DNA of 64,000 nucleotides from assembly GCF_000737845.1 (NCBI RefSeq), contig NZ_ATLK01000001.1, positions 744,001-808,000 of the forward strand, in the 5' to 3' direction. The translations under genes were made by a program, and so were the position numbers. Numbering within the stretch: the first letter of the stretch is position 1; each line of letters starts with the position of its first letter. Positions 17,693 through 27,084 of this stretch are shown here, piece by piece. Origin of the DNA: Bifidobacterium bombi DSM 19703 (GTDB taxonomy: Bacteria > Actinomycetota > Actinomycetes > Actinomycetales > Bifidobacteriaceae). The notes below the pieces were generated by a model. It was not told the origin of the DNA. It worked only from the letters and a program-made list of their open reading frames with translations, and searched no databases.

Positions 17693-18583
17693 CTAGGCAT
17701 CGCCCTGTTCCATGCGTAAAGCGGTATGCAAAGCACTGCGCTTGACACCGGCCGCATACGCCATGGAAACAGCGAAGGCGAGGCGACGGTCCGCCTGAGG
17801 GTCGGCGACGGAGTTCCTATTGGATATAAAAGGTGCCAGCCAACTCACATTGGGGCTCAGAGTCGTCAGTTTAAGTCCTTCTTTGGCCGTGAATCCGTAC
17901 CTAGCCTGTGCTGATTCGCGGACCTCGGCGGCCTGCCCGTCCTTAAGCTGACGTGCGCAGCCCAGCACGTCGACATTCACGGCCTGCAAAGCGTCGGCTC
18001 CCAACGTCTGGTCATCCGCCGAAATGACCACGGCGTTCACGCCGTCCTCCAAGCATATGGACAAAGCCCGCTGCACATCGAAAACCCCCAATGGATATGA
18101 AAAACTCAGAGGGCGTTCCAAAGACAACGACCCCGAGGCGCTAAGCCGGCCGACAGGATTGCCCAGCGTATGGAGGAATTCGGCAAGACGGTCGACCTGA
18201 GCCTGGGACTCATCGGGCTGCTCACCGCAGACGACGAAGACTGCGAGGACAGTTCCGGGATCCCCGGCCATCTGGGAGGCCAACCGGCCTATCTGAGCCG
18301 CACTGGGATCAGCCAGAAGCACCGGGATGTCCCACTGACCCCCACGCATGTGCGTCGGAAGCATCGCCGCATAGGCACCTGCGAATTGCGCCTGCTCCAA
18401 TTGCGGTTTCGACACGGGACCTTTGGGTACGTACAACGCACCTGGACGGACATCGTTGGGGTCGTCTGCCAACGAGGTGACGCTCACGCTTCGCGCATAA
18501 GGCGGGTCGAGCTCGAACCCGTAACGGCCGGCTATGGCCCCCAAAGTCAAGCGCTTTGAGATGGCCTCATTCACCATACTCAT
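17693..18583 (-). CDS. MurE-like protein lacking the ATP-binding core
   Basis: The product is about 296 residues, roughly 60% of a real MurE. Its N-terminus (L-T-L-G-A-I-A-G-R-Y-G, then D-V-R-P-G-A-L-Y-V-P-K-G) resembles the MurE UDP-binding domain. I see no G-x-x-G-K-T-x-T loop and no D-N-P-R motif for diaminopimelate or lysine binding. A later part, V-F-V-V-C-G-E-Q, may be a remnant of the central fold. It sits in the place of murE between ftsI and murF, and its ATG at 18583 follows AAAGGGG. I infer a degenerate or repurposed paralogue with murE itself elsewhere in the genome. It may bind a UDP-sugar or another cell-wall protein; no activity can be claimed. Confidence 0.65.
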   Translation of the reverse strand: MSMVNEAISKRLTLGAIAGRYGFELDPPYARSVSVTSLADDPNDVRPGALYVPKGPVSKPQLEQAQFAGAYAAMLPTHMRGGQWDIPVLLADPSAAQIGRLASQMAGDPGTVLAVFVVCGEQPDESQAQVDRLAEFLHTLGNPVGRLSASGSLSLERPLSFSYPLGVFDVQRALSICLEDGVNAVVISADDQTLGADALQAVNVDVLGCARQLKDGQAAEVRESAQARYGFTAKEGLKLTTLSPNVSWLAPFISNRNSVADPQADRRLAFAVSMAYAAGVKRSALHTALRMEQGDA

Positions 18584-18622
18584 CTGCCGCCCCTTTCCCA
18601 TGGCATTCGTTCATCCGATTAG

Positions 18623-20431
18623 CTACCAGTTTATCGGTATGGCATCCGTTCGTGGAGCCGAGAACGGAACCTCATACTTCTGCATAAGAAATTCGGCGAT
18701 TCTCTTGAACATCGGCGCCGTAGTGGACTCCGCATAGATGCCATCAGGATTCTTCAATATGACGCTGATGGTGAACCTTGGGCTGTCCGCTGGTATCACC
18801 CCCGAGAAAGTCGCAACGATGGAACTAAGGGAATTCCCCGAACCCCTGACTTCGGCCGTACCTGTTTTGGAGGCTATGCGGTAGCCGTTGACAGCCACCC
18901 TGCGCTCATAACCGCCTGTAGCCGATTCCATGGCATTCATCGTCTCATTGGCTACCTGCTGATCGATGACGCGCTCGCCGTCATCCTGCCGCTCGTCAGT
19001 CACATGACCGTTCTCATCGGTGGAGGACTTGAATATGAACTGTTTATGGGCCACACCTCCGTCAGCGACCGTGGTGATGGCCTTGGTCAGTTGAAGAACA
19101 TTGGTGGCATAGCCCTGTCCAAAGAGGACGGTGTCCTTGGTTCGGCCGTCCCAATGATCTGGGGTATCCAGCTTCCCCTGCGACTCACCAGGAAGATTCA
19201 ATCCGCCGGGTTGCCCTATGCCGAATTTAGCGAGATTGTCGTACCGCTGCTGACTTGTATAGCCGTTGCCGGCCATCACCATGCCAACGTTGGACGAATT
19301 GCGCAGTATCCCCGCCAACGTCCAATTCGAAGTAGGATGAGGCAGCGCATCATGGAAGGTCTGTCCGTTTTTTTGAATCTGGTATGGGACTGAAAACTTG
19401 TCGGAAGCCTGGCGCACACCGTTCTGCATCATCCCGGCTATCGAGAACACCTTGCCTATGGATCCAGGCTCGAACGTCTCGCTGACCGCTCTGGAGGCAC
19501 CCATTTTTGCCTCGGCCGACCCAGCCTGAATCTGGTCCGAGTCATCCAAGGCTATGATTTCGTGCGTCCTCGTGTCTTCCACACAGGCCAAAGCCCAATC
19601 GGCATGATACTGCTCCTTGCCTTCTACGAGCACTTTTTTGACGAACCAATCCACATCGGCGTCAATGGTCAGCTTCACGTCGTTGCCGTCCTTAGGGGCC
19701 TTATATTCGCTCGAGGTTCCCGGAATCTCCTGACCACCTTCACCGTACTGGTTGATCTTATAGCCATCGGTTCCGGACAACTCGGCGTTTTTCATGGCCT
19801 CTATCCCTGACGCGCCAGTGGTCTTACCCTTGTCGTCGGTCTTCATACCTCCAAGCAAAGGGCCCAACAGCGTACCATCGCTGTAGACTCTGTCCGCCGT
19901 AAGAACCGCATAGACGGTGTCGCCAAGGTTAAGTTTGTCAATCTGACGCTTGACCTTGGGTTCGACATTGGTTTTCAGAACCTGATAATGGCCGGTCACG
20001 CTCAACTTCGCACCGATTTCCATCGCGCTCATACCAAGCGACGGGGCTAAGATCCGTGCGACGGCCGACACGCCATCGACGCCGACCGGTTTGCCGTCAA
20101 CTTCATTACATAACTCGGCGTTGCCCTTCGTGCACGTGACAGGCTCGAAATTCTGGGCGCGTTCTGGGTCACCGATGATGGTATAACGCTCGACGCTGCT
20201 GGCCAGAACCGCACCATTGGTATCGAGGATCCTACCGCGCCTGCTTTGTATCGCGAAGCGATGGATACGCCCTTCAGTAGCAGCATTCGCCGTGGCTTTC
20301 CCGTTCAGAAGCTGCACGTTCACGAGCTGAACAAAACACGCCGCCGCGACCAGTACAAGGACAATCATGATCGCCATGCACCTCTTGAAAAAGCTCAAGG
20401 TCTTGCGCTGTGCTCGTGCAGAGACCTTCAT
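18623..20431 (-). CDS. ftsI: Septal peptidoglycan transpeptidase FtsI (class B PBP)
   Basis: FtsI cross-links septal peptidoglycan outside the membrane. The 602-residue protein has a short cytoplasmic tail, one membrane segment (about 18-38), a PBP dimerisation domain with R-G-R-I-L-D-T-N-G, and a transpeptidase domain. In the latter the serine motif is S324-x-x-K327 (P-G-S-I-G-K), the second motif is S-S-N at 379-381 and the third K-T-G-T-A-E at about 522. The ATG overlaps the end of the FtsL-like gene by four bases (ATGA) and follows GAGGAG. It acts together with FtsW encoded in the same cluster. Confidence 0.94.
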   Translation of the reverse strand: MKVSARAQRKTLSFFKRCMAIMIVLVLVAAACFVQLVNVQLLNGKATANAATEGRIHRFAIQSRRGRILDTNGAVLASSVERYTIIGDPERAQNFEPVTCTKGNAELCNEVDGKPVGVDGVSAVARILAPSLGMSAMEIGAKLSVTGHYQVLKTNVEPKVKRQIDKLNLGDTVYAVLTADRVYSDGTLLGPLLGGMKTDDKGKTTGASGIEAMKNAELSGTDGYKINQYGEGGQEIPGTSSEYKAPKDGNDVKLTIDADVDWFVKKVLVEGKEQYHADWALACVEDTRTHEIIALDDSDQIQAGSAEAKMGASRAVSETFEPGSIGKVFSIAGMMQNGVRQASDKFSVPYQIQKNGQTFHDALPHPTSNWTLAGILRNSSNVGMVMAGNGYTSQQRYDNLAKFGIGQPGGLNLPGESQGKLDTPDHWDGRTKDTVLFGQGYATNVLQLTKAITTVADGGVAHKQFIFKSSTDENGHVTDERQDDGERVIDQQVANETMNAMESATGGYERRVAVNGYRIASKTGTAEVRGSGNSLSSIVATFSGVIPADSPRFTISVILKNPDGIYAESTTAPMFKRIAEFLMQKYEVPFSAPRTDAIPINW

Positions 20432-20880
20432 CGCGTCTCCTCGGGAGGTTGATACCCTTGCAGGTCTATCGAAACGGAACCCTGCTGAGGAACCATACCC
20501 ATTTCCTGCGCTTTCTGAGGCAACGACGATTGAAGCGCGTCCAGTGTAGCCTGGTCATCCTGGACGTCTTGGGTCAGCGCGGAGATATGCTGGCTGCTCT
20601 GCGCCTGGTCAAACGAATCCTGCTCCATCTGCACGCGCAGCAGTAGCGAGCAGAACAGGGAGACAACAAGGAACGCCACAGCGACCAACGAACACACTAC
20701 CATCGCCGTACGTCCACGGGTCCATTCCAGAAAGCGGTTCCACCCCTGTTGCTTCTCACCTTCCGCCGTTCTCCCGCCCTTAACGACTCGGAGTTCCGGC
20801 CTTCGGGAAGAGGCCTGCACCTCGTTCTCACGCCCCTGCGGCACCGCGCTGGATCGCACCATCCGTTCCCTTACCGCCAT
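20428..20880 (-). CDS. ftsL: FtsL-like divisome protein
   Basis: The 150-residue product has a basic cytoplasmic part (1-57), one membrane segment at about 60-84 (V-V-C-S-L-V-A-V-A-F-L-V) and an outer helical region with heptad-like Q and L (D-S-F-D-Q-A-Q-S-S, then D-D-Q-A-T-L-D-A-L). This is the FtsL/DivIC layout; sequence conservation in this family is low, so the call rests on topology and position between rsmH and ftsI. GGGAG precedes two adjacent ATG codons (20883 and 20880); the second has better spacing. Both ends overlap neighbours by a few bases. Confidence 0.75.
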   Translation of the reverse strand: MAVRERMVRSSAVPQGRENEVQASSRRPELRVVKGGRTAEGEKQQGWNRFLEWTRGRTAMVVCSLVAVAFLVVSLFCSLLLRVQMEQDSFDQAQSSQHISALTQDVQDDQATLDALQSSLPQKAQEMGMVPQQGSVSIDLQGYQPPEETR

Positions 20881-21941
20881 CATCTTCTCCCTTTGTTCGC
20901 ACCGATGTTTTTCCCGCTTCCACGCTTGATGCTCGTCTCGTCGTCATGCCGTGCCCGCTCCCCATAACGCGTTTTCCAGCGCTCAGGAAGCGGACGGATA
21001 AGCTCCACCCCGCGCAACCGGACCGATGCCGAACGAGGATTATGTTCGATCTCAACCTCATTGGCCTTCTTCGCCCCGCGCGTCAATTCCTTGAAAAATG
21101 GTTTGGCATCTTCGGGAACCACAGGCAGTCCTTCCGGCACATCGTCATGCAACCCCTGCACCATGAAGGACTTGACCGTCTTATCTTCCAGGGAGTGGTA
21201 TGACTCCACGACGATCCGACCACCGACCGACAACCGAATGGCGGCCTGAGGCAAGGTGCGGGCAAGCTTGTCGAGCTCGCCATTGACTTCGATGCGCAAA
21301 GCCTGGAAAACACGTTTGGCCGGATTGCCCTTGGAACGGTGGAATCGAGGTATCACTCGATCGACCAACTCATCGAGTTGCAGGGAGGAATGCAAAGGAT
21401 GCGCACCTCGCTGACCCACGATTTCATGGGCGATGGGCCGGGCGTATTTTTCCTCTCCATAATCACGGAAAATGCGCGTCAAATTATCTTCGCTGTATTC
21501 CGCCAGGACCCTTTGCGCCGTCAGTTCCTGAGTCTGATCCATTCTCATGTCGAGCGGTGCATCGTGCGAATAGGAGAAACCACGGTCATTCCGGTCTATC
21601 TGCAGACTGGAAAGTCCCAGATCCATGAACACCGCTTCCACGTGTTCGACCCCAAGGCGCAGCAATGCTTCGGTAAGCTCGTCGAAGGCCGCATGAACCG
21701 GCGTGAAACGATCCGACAAACCCAATCGATCCATACGCTCACATGCCAGACCGAGTGCCTGAGCGTCCCTGTCGATACCGATGAGTCTGGCCTCGGGCGC
21801 TGCCTGAAGAAATGCCGAGGCGTGGCCCGCAAGGCCAAGAGTGCAATCGACCACGATACTTCCGGGTTTCCTGAGTGCCGGCGCCACCAAGGAAACGCAA
21901 TCCTGAAGGAGAACCGGGTCATGAATGTTGTCGATGTCCAT
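20880..21941 (-). CDS. rsmH: 16S rRNA (cytosine-1402-N4) methyltransferase RsmH
   Basis: RsmH (MraW) methylates C1402 of 16S rRNA with S-adenosylmethionine. The 353-residue product starts M-D-I-D-N-I-H-D-P-V-L-L, has the SAM loop V-D-C-T-L-G-L-A-G-H, the segment D-L-G-L-S-S-L-Q-I-D and F-S-Y-x-x-D-A-P-L-D-M-R-M-D, and K-R-V-F-Q-A-L-R-I-E, all typical. An open frame continues upstream into mraZ, so the ATG at 21941, eight bases after the mraZ stop, is taken. It is second in the dcw transcript. Confidence 0.95.
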   Translation of the reverse strand: MDIDNIHDPVLLQDCVSLVAPALRKPGSIVVDCTLGLAGHASAFLQAAPEARLIGIDRDAQALGLACERMDRLGLSDRFTPVHAAFDELTEALLRLGVEHVEAVFMDLGLSSLQIDRNDRGFSYSHDAPLDMRMDQTQELTAQRVLAEYSEDNLTRIFRDYGEEKYARPIAHEIVGQRGAHPLHSSLQLDELVDRVIPRFHRSKGNPAKRVFQALRIEVNGELDKLARTLPQAAIRLSVGGRIVVESYHSLEDKTVKSFMVQGLHDDVPEGLPVVPEDAKPFFKELTRGAKKANEVEIEHNPRSASVRLRGVELIRPLPERWKTRYGERARHDDETSIKRGSGKNIGANKGRR

Positions 21942-21948
21942 GCTCGTA

Positions 21949-22509
21949 TCACCAATCCATGTCCTGAAGGACGTCATCTGCGATGTCGGAATAACCCTGT
22001 TCCTGTGCCTGCAGGTAGGACTCCCAGGCTTGCCTGTTCCAGATCTCGGCGCGCGTCCCCACACCGATGACGACGATATCGTCGCCCAGCGAGGCGTAAT
22101 CACGCAGCATCTGAGGCACAAGCACCCTGCCCTGTTTGTCTGGTTCCTGATCCACGGCACCCGAAAGGAAGACGCGCAGATAATTTCTGGCGGCTTTATT
22201 TCCAACCGAAATATGTTGGATACGCGCAGCCATCCTGCGAAATTCGCTGTGAGGCAACAGATATACGCAACGCTCCTGCCCTCTTGAAATTACGAGACCC
22301 GACCCAAGCTGCGCACGCATCTTGGCCGGAAGAGCCACACGCCCTTTGATATCGATCTTCGGAGCGTAGGTACCCAACAGCAAAGGGAGACCTTCCGTCT
22401 CGGCGGATTGACCAACCGTCGAATCGAAAGCGGCACGTTCCGGGGGTTGAACGGAAACACTCGAAGCGCCACGGTCGCCTTCGCCATGTACATCGCTTGG
22501 TTCGACCAT
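21949..22509 (-). CDS. mraZ: Transcriptional regulator MraZ
   Basis: MraZ binds direct repeats in the dcw promoter and represses the cluster. The 186-residue protein has an N-terminal extension of about 40 residues rich in Ser, Glu and Gly, then two SpoVT/AbrB-like repeats: G-T-Y-A-P-K-I-D-I-K-G-R-V-A-L-P-A-K and D-K-Q-G-R-V-L-V-P-Q-M-L-R. These give the D-x-K-G-R-x-x-x-P motif in each half. GAGGAGG lies just before the ATG at 22509. Its own operators lie upstream at 22568-22602. Confidence 0.93.
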   Translation of the reverse strand: MVEPSDVHGEGDRGASSVSVQPPERAAFDSTVGQSAETEGLPLLLGTYAPKIDIKGRVALPAKMRAQLGSGLVISRGQERCVYLLPHSEFRRMAARIQHISVGNKAARNYLRVFLSGAVDQEPDKQGRVLVPQMLRDYASLGDDIVVIGVGTRAEIWNRQAWESYLQAQEQGYSDIADDVLQDMDW

Positions 22510-22567
22510 TTCCGCCTCCTCTCACACTTGCGTTTCCATTCCCCCAGCGAACACCTTACAAACAATA

Positions 22568-22622
22568 CTCCACTTTACCCCACTCTTCCCCATAATCTAC
22601 CACTTTTACGTAAAAATGTCGG
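22568..22622 (-). promoter_or_regulatory. mraZ promoter with four MraZ boxes
   Basis: On the minus strand the sequence carries TGGTA, TGGGG, TGGGG and TGGAG at exact 10-base steps (plus-strand 22598-22602, 22588-22592, 22578-22582, 22568-22572). TGGGN units separated by five bases are the known MraZ-binding boxes. A candidate promoter with -35 CCGACA (22617-22622) and -10 TAGATT (22594-22599) and a 17-base spacer overlaps the first box, so bound MraZ would block RNA polymerase. The palindrome TTTTACGTAAAA lies in the spacer (22604-22615). Confidence 0.8.
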
Positions 22623-22756
22623 TATTTTTTTACGTCATTTATTCATGCCGTCAATTGCGGAGGCAGTACGGAAAAAGAAATATGCGGATTTCTACGCATG
22701 TAATGGGTTCGGAGTATATTTGAATGCCTTAAATGTCGAAAAATCAAAGGAAACAG

Positions 22757-25039
22757 ATGCCGAATTGCTCATCCCAGATACATGAGGAACAGGTCGCCGT
22801 CACGCATGCATACCAGCGACTTGACGCGCTTCGTGACGAAACGCGCACCAGACTGAACGCCGTACGGGCGGCCGGTGCGCATGGCTCACCGACCATGCGC
22901 ACCGAACGGGACTCATTCGCCACGATGTACGAAGACCGGTTGACCCAACTCAGAGCAGTGGAGGACCGTCTGATTTTCGGCAGGCTCGACAACGCCTCGG
23001 GCGAACAAAGGTACATCGGCCGCATCGGTCTTTCGGATGAGGGACACAACCCGCTGCTCACCGACTGGCGGGCGGACGCGGCACGGCCGTTCTACGAGGC
23101 CACACCGAAGCACCATGGAGACACCGTCATGAGGCGTCACATCACCTTGCGTTTCAGGGAAGTCATAGGCGTGGAAGACGAAGTGCTTGACGTTCACTCA
23201 TCCCAAGTCAACCAGGCCCAGCAATCGGGAACGCTGACCGGCGAAGGCGCATTGATGGCTTCCCTTGATTCGCGGCGCACCGGCAAGATGACCGACATCG
23301 TGTCCACCATCCAAGCCGAACAGGACCGCATCATCCGGTCCCCACTTGACCGTGCGGTGGTGGTTCAGGGCGGGCCTGGAACCGGAAAGACCGCGGTCGC
23401 CCTCCACCGAGCGGCTTACCTGCTCTACACCTACAGACGCAAGCTGCAGAACTCCGGAGTCCTCATAATCGGTCCCAGCAACCAGTTCCTGCGTTACATC
23501 GATCAGGTCCTTCCCTCGCTCGGAGAGACAGGCGTGGTTTCGCGAACCATAGGCACGCTGCTTCCGGGAATACGGACGACATTGCAGGACAACCCACAGG
23601 CTGCCAGACTCAAAGGTCAAAAACGCATGGCAACCGCCATAGCCAACGCCGTTGCAGAACGTGAACGCATACCAGCGTCCCTTCCATCGGTCAAAATCAA
23701 CGGATTCACCATAGCGCTCAAAACGGCGGATGTTGAACAGGCCATCGATGACGCCCGCCACGCCCGGCAGCCCCATAACACGGCACGGACGACATTCGTA
23801 AAAAGCGCGCTTCACACGATGCGACTGCACTACGTCGAGCAACTCGACTACGAACCCGGACACGATGAAATCACCGACGTCGACAACCAACTCAAGCTTG
23901 ACGACGACCTACGCAAGACCTTGAACCTCTGCTGGCTGCCGATGCAGGCCACCTGGCTCGTCGACCAGATGTTCTCCAAACCTCAGCAGCTGCGTCGTTT
24001 CGCCCCGTGGCTTTCGGACAGGGAAATCGAGGTTCTCGTACGCCCCAAGGGCTCACCCCTGACGATTTCTGACATCCCTTTGATCGATGAGGCCATGGAG
24101 CTTTTGGGGCCGGACCCAAGACAGGCAGCAAAGGACGCGGCTGCGAAAGCCCAACGCAAGGAAGAGGAAAAATTCGCAGCGGAAACACTCGCCCAGACCG
24201 GCTTGGGATCCGGAATCATCACTTCCTCGATGTTGGTGGACAACATCAACGGGACCGACCCTGAAGCCGTTGCCCAACAAGCGTCTTCTGACCGTGAATG
24301 GGCCTATGGACATGTCGTCGTGGATGAGGCACAGGAACTTACGGCGATGGATTGGCGTATGCTGCTGCGCAGATGCCCCTCACGCTCGTTCACGGTGGTA
24401 GGTGATGTGGCTCAGACTGCTTCGTTGGGAGGAACGCGCCATTGGGAACAGACGATGACCAGACTCTTCGGCGAGGAAGGCTGGGACCTCAACGAGCTTA
24501 CGATCAACTACCGCAATCCAAAGCAGGTTTCTAACCTGGCCAGTGCCTTCGCCAAGTCCGAAGGACTGTACATATCCACCACGAAGGCCGTACGTGATAT
24601 ACCAAACGCCGTGGAACGGCGGGAATATGATGACGTGAAGGATCTCCTCGACGATATACCGAACATCACCGCGGGTCTGTTCGACGAATTCCTCTCAGAC
24701 GACGATGGCATGGGACTCGTCGCAATCATTGCCCCGAACCAATTACTGGAAAGTGTCACAGCCAGGCTCAAGGACAACGAGATACTCGGGAATCGAAAGT
24801 CAGCATACAGTAACGAAAATGGTGGGCCGACGCTGGACGAAAGAATCGTCATTTGCGATACGCAAAGCGTAAAGGGCCTTGAATACGACGCAGCGGTGTT
24901 GATCCAACCCGGTCTGATGGAAGAGGAGGCAGCTTCGCGACAAAGCGCGGCATCCGACATTTACGTCGCCATGACACGGCCTACACAAAAGCTCATCATC
25001 GCGCAAAGCCTTGAGGACAAAGCAAACGTCTCGTTGTGA
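22757..25039 (+). CDS. HelD-like UvrD/PcrA-family ATPase (RNA polymerase recycling)
   Basis: The product is about 760 residues. It has an N-terminal coiled-coil arm (A-Y-Q-R-L-D-A-L-R-D-E-T), the Walker A loop Q-G-G-P-G-T-G-K-T-A-V-A-L-H-R, the Walker B V-V-D-E-A-Q-E-L-T, motif III V-G-D-V-A-Q and the late motif Y-V-A-M-T-R-P-T. This is the layout of actinobacterial HelD proteins, helicase-like ATPases that remove RNA polymerase from DNA, rather than of true repair helicases. A Glu/Lys-rich insertion (Q-R-K-E-E-E-K-F-A-A-E) lies in the middle. The ATG at 22757 has AAAGGA at a good distance; an ATG at 22733 in frame is the alternative. It is transcribed divergently from mraZ. Confidence 0.75.
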   Translation: MPNCSSQIHEEQVAVTHAYQRLDALRDETRTRLNAVRAAGAHGSPTMRTERDSFATMYEDRLTQLRAVEDRLIFGRLDNASGEQRYIGRIGLSDEGHNPLLTDWRADAARPFYEATPKHHGDTVMRRHITLRFREVIGVEDEVLDVHSSQVNQAQQSGTLTGEGALMASLDSRRTGKMTDIVSTIQAEQDRIIRSPLDRAVVVQGGPGTGKTAVALHRAAYLLYTYRRKLQNSGVLIIGPSNQFLRYIDQVLPSLGETGVVSRTIGTLLPGIRTTLQDNPQAARLKGQKRMATAIANAVAERERIPASLPSVKINGFTIALKTADVEQAIDDARHARQPHNTARTTFVKSALHTMRLHYVEQLDYEPGHDEITDVDNQLKLDDDLRKTLNLCWLPMQATWLVDQMFSKPQQLRRFAPWLSDREIEVLVRPKGSPLTISDIPLIDEAMELLGPDPRQAAKDAAAKAQRKEEEKFAAETLAQTGLGSGIITSSMLVDNINGTDPEAVAQQASSDREWAYGHVVVDEAQELTAMDWRMLLRRCPSRSFTVVGDVAQTASLGGTRHWEQTMTRLFGEEGWDLNELTINYRNPKQVSNLASAFAKSEGLYISTTKAVRDIPNAVERREYDDVKDLLDDIPNITAGLFDEFLSDDDGMGLVAIIAPNQLLESVTARLKDNEILGNRKSAYSNENGGPTLDERIVICDTQSVKGLEYDAAVLIQPGLMEEEAASRQSAASDIYVAMTRPTQKLIIAQSLEDKANVSL

Positions 25040-25179
25040 TGCCGACCACGATTCCAACCCTCATCAACCACGTCCCTCACGGAAAATCTTCAAGATCCAT
25101 CAATATGAATCACCATCATCATCCGTCGCGCTGTTCGGGCCCGTCACAGCGATGCCTCACGACCGACCTCAGGCTCGGA

Positions 25180-25638
25180 TCACTGCGAGACGGATTGCTC
25201 GGAGCGTAGGTTGTCTATGGCCTTCTGGAAATCGTCAAGTCCTTCGAAATTCTGATAGACGCTGGCGAAACGAAGATACGCGACCTCATCAAGTTCGCGC
25301 AACGGCTCAAGAATCGCCTTACCTACATCCCGTGAATCGACTTGTGCCAATCCTTGGGCACGCAAGCTCTCCTCGACCTGCTGACCCAGAAGCTTAAGAT
25401 CCTCTTCCTTGATAGGCCGCCCCTGACAGGCCTTACGCACGCCATTGATAACCTTGTCTCTGTCGAAGGATTCGACGCTTCCAGAACGTTTGGTCACGAG
25501 CATCATCGTGGTTTCTACCGTCGTAAAGCGTTTCCCACAGTGGGGACATTCCCGCCTACGCCGTATGGCATGGCCGTCATCGCTCAAACGCGTATCGACG
25601 ACCTTGGTATCGGAGTTTTGGCAAAAAGGACAATGCAT
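25180..25638 (-). CDS. nrdR: Ribonucleotide reductase repressor NrdR
   Basis: NrdR is a zinc-finger/ATP-cone repressor of ribonucleotide reductase genes. The 152-residue product begins M-H-C-P-F-C and has a second pair [12 protein letters not shown], forming the zinc finger, followed by the ATP-cone domain ([15 protein letters not shown], then C-Q-G-R-P-I). The start at 25638 puts the zinc finger at the N-terminus as in the family; longer starts upstream would add an unusual leader. It lies in the lexA/LysM/nrdR group common in Actinobacteria. Confidence 0.95.
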   Translation of the reverse strand: MHCPFCQNSDTKVVDTRLSDDGHAIRRRRECPHCGKRFTTVETTMMLVTKRSGSVESFDRDKVINGVRKACQGRPIKEEDLKLLGQQVEESLRAQGLAQVDSRDVGKAILEPLRELDEVAYLRFASVYQNFEGLDDFQKAIDNLRSEQSVSQ

Positions 25639-25748
25639 ATTCCCAACCATAGCGCCAACACGAGAAAACAAGGCCAAAAACCGATAACGCTCGCAGTTGT
25701 CCTACATTACACATGAGTGACACAACGCCACAACGCCGACATCTTCGA

Positions 25749-26120
25749 TCAGCGGACAGGGACCTGCAATTTCTGTCCCGGTTCCAGCCATGTCGAATCC
25801 AGACCATTGATTGCGATGAGCCGATTCACGTTTTCGGATACATCTCCCCCTTGAGGCGTGATCTTCTCCGCATATGACCATAAGGTGTCCCCCGGTTGCA
25901 CGGTATAACTGACCAACTGCACGGGCTCCTCGGCAACGGCCTGAGAACGACTCGTGACACCTGACCAACTCGCCATGGACACAATAAGCACAAGCACCGC
26001 AGCAACGATGGCGAACAGCCTCACGATGGCGGTTCGCACATCGGTGTTGGTCTGGTCCTCGTCGCTCTGCCCATCGTTGCGCACTGAACACAATCCTTTT
26101 GACGTGACCGTATAAGACAT
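25749..26120 (-). CDS. LysM membrane protein, probable SOS-induced division inhibitor
   Basis: The 123-residue product has a short cytoplasmic part, one membrane segment (about 34-53: [13 protein letters not shown]) and a C-terminal LysM domain ([13 protein letters not shown], then [10 protein letters not shown]), which binds peptidoglycan. Divergent pairing of such a protein with lexA under SOS boxes matches DivS of Corynebacterium and Rv2719c of Mycobacterium, which slow division after DNA damage. That role is inferred from position and domain content. AAAGGTGG lies five bases before the ATG at 26120. Confidence 0.8.
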   Translation of the reverse strand: MSYTVTSKGLCSVRNDGQSDEDQTNTDVRTAIVRLFAIVAAVLVLIVSMASWSGVTSRSQAVAEEPVQLVSYTVQPGDTLWSYAEKITPQGGDVSENVNRLIAINGLDSTWLEPGQKLQVPVR

Positions 26121-26132
26121 CCTTACCACCTT

Positions 26133-26216
26133 TCGAACATTTGTGCTATCGAATACTTGTTCTTATATTCGCACATTTGTTCGAGTTATGCAAGAGCCTT
26201 TCGAACATCTGTTTGA
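26133..26216. promoter_or_regulatory. Four LexA (SOS) boxes between the LysM gene and lexA
   Basis: Four 16-base sites match the Gram-positive SOS box TCGAAC-N4-GTTCGA to different degrees: TCGAACATTTGTGCTA (26133-26148), TCGAATACTTGTTCTT (26149-26164), TCGCACATTTGTTCGA (26169-26184) and TCGAACATCTGTTTGA (26201-26216). The first two touch end to end. They lie in the divergent promoter region, so LexA should repress both its own gene and the LysM gene. Confidence 0.85.
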
Positions 26217-26265
26217 TTTTCTCCTGCGTCTACGTTATCATGAAGCTGAAAGCGAAAGGATCACC

Positions 26266-27084
26266 GTGAGCACCATACCCTTCAATCCAAGGTACGACAA
26301 AAATACGCGCGAACCGGAAGCACGCGATGCCCGAAAGACCGATGTCATGGCCGAGTTCATAGATACGAATGCAGCCGACCGCGACTCACTTACCGAGCGG
26401 CAATCCAAGGTCCTTTCGGCCATCCGCCGCCACGTGGAAAAACAAGGCTTCGCACCATCATTCAGAGAAATCGGTGACGAGGCTGGGCTCAAAAGCACCT
26501 CTTCCGTCCGACATCAGCTTCAGGCGCTGGAGGAAAAGGGGTATATCAGAATGAACGCCAATAAAGGAAGGGCAATCGAGCTCATCGATGACTCACCTTC
26601 CACCGCACCCGCAAGTGGGGGCGCAGACTCAGGCGAGACCGCTGCCTCGACCACCAACGCAACGATCTTGTCCTTCCCTGACTTTTTCAGTGAAGACAGC
26701 GCAATCACCCAATCCCACGACATTCCGCTAGTTGGCAGGATCGCTGCGGGAACGCCAATCACGGCAGAACAGCATGTCGAGGACGTAATGCGTCTGCCCG
26801 AACGACTGACAGGCCGAGGCAATCTCTTCATGTTGGAGGTGCACGGTGATTCAATGGTGGATGCCGCGATTTGCGACGGTGATTACGTCGTAGTAAGGGA
26901 GCAGAAGGAAGCTGCGAACGGCGATATCGTCGCAGCTCTTCTTGACGACGAAGCAACCGTAAAAACGTTTCGCAACGACAACGGCCATGTCTGGCTGATG
27001 CCGCACAATCCGGCCTATTCACCGATAGACGGAACTTACGCAACCATAATGGGAAAAGTCGTGACGGTACTGCGTAAAGTCTGA
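26266..27084 (+). CDS. lexA: SOS repressor LexA
   Basis: LexA represses DNA-damage genes and cleaves itself when RecA is activated. The 272-residue product has an N-terminal extension of about 35 residues, a winged helix (L-T-E-R-Q-S-K-V-L, then [18 protein letters not shown]) and a Ser/Ala linker. Its peptidase domain carries the cleavage site R-I-A-A-G, the catalytic serine in G-D-S-M-V-D-A and the lysine in A-T-V-K-T-F. GTG at 26266 is chosen because GAAAGGA lies five bases upstream; the frame stays open through the SOS boxes but those longer starts are unlikely. Confidence 0.95.
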   Translation: MSTIPFNPRYDKNTREPEARDARKTDVMAEFIDTNAADRDSLTERQSKVLSAIRRHVEKQGFAPSFREIGDEAGLKSTSSVRHQLQALEEKGYIRMNANKGRAIELIDDSPSTAPASGGADSGETAASTTNATILSFPDFFSEDSAITQSHDIPLVGRIAAGTPITAEQHVEDVMRLPERLTGRGNLFMLEVHGDSMVDAAICDGDYVVVREQKEAANGDIVAALLDDEATVKTFRNDNGHVWLMPHNPAYSPIDGTYATIMGKVVTVLRKV

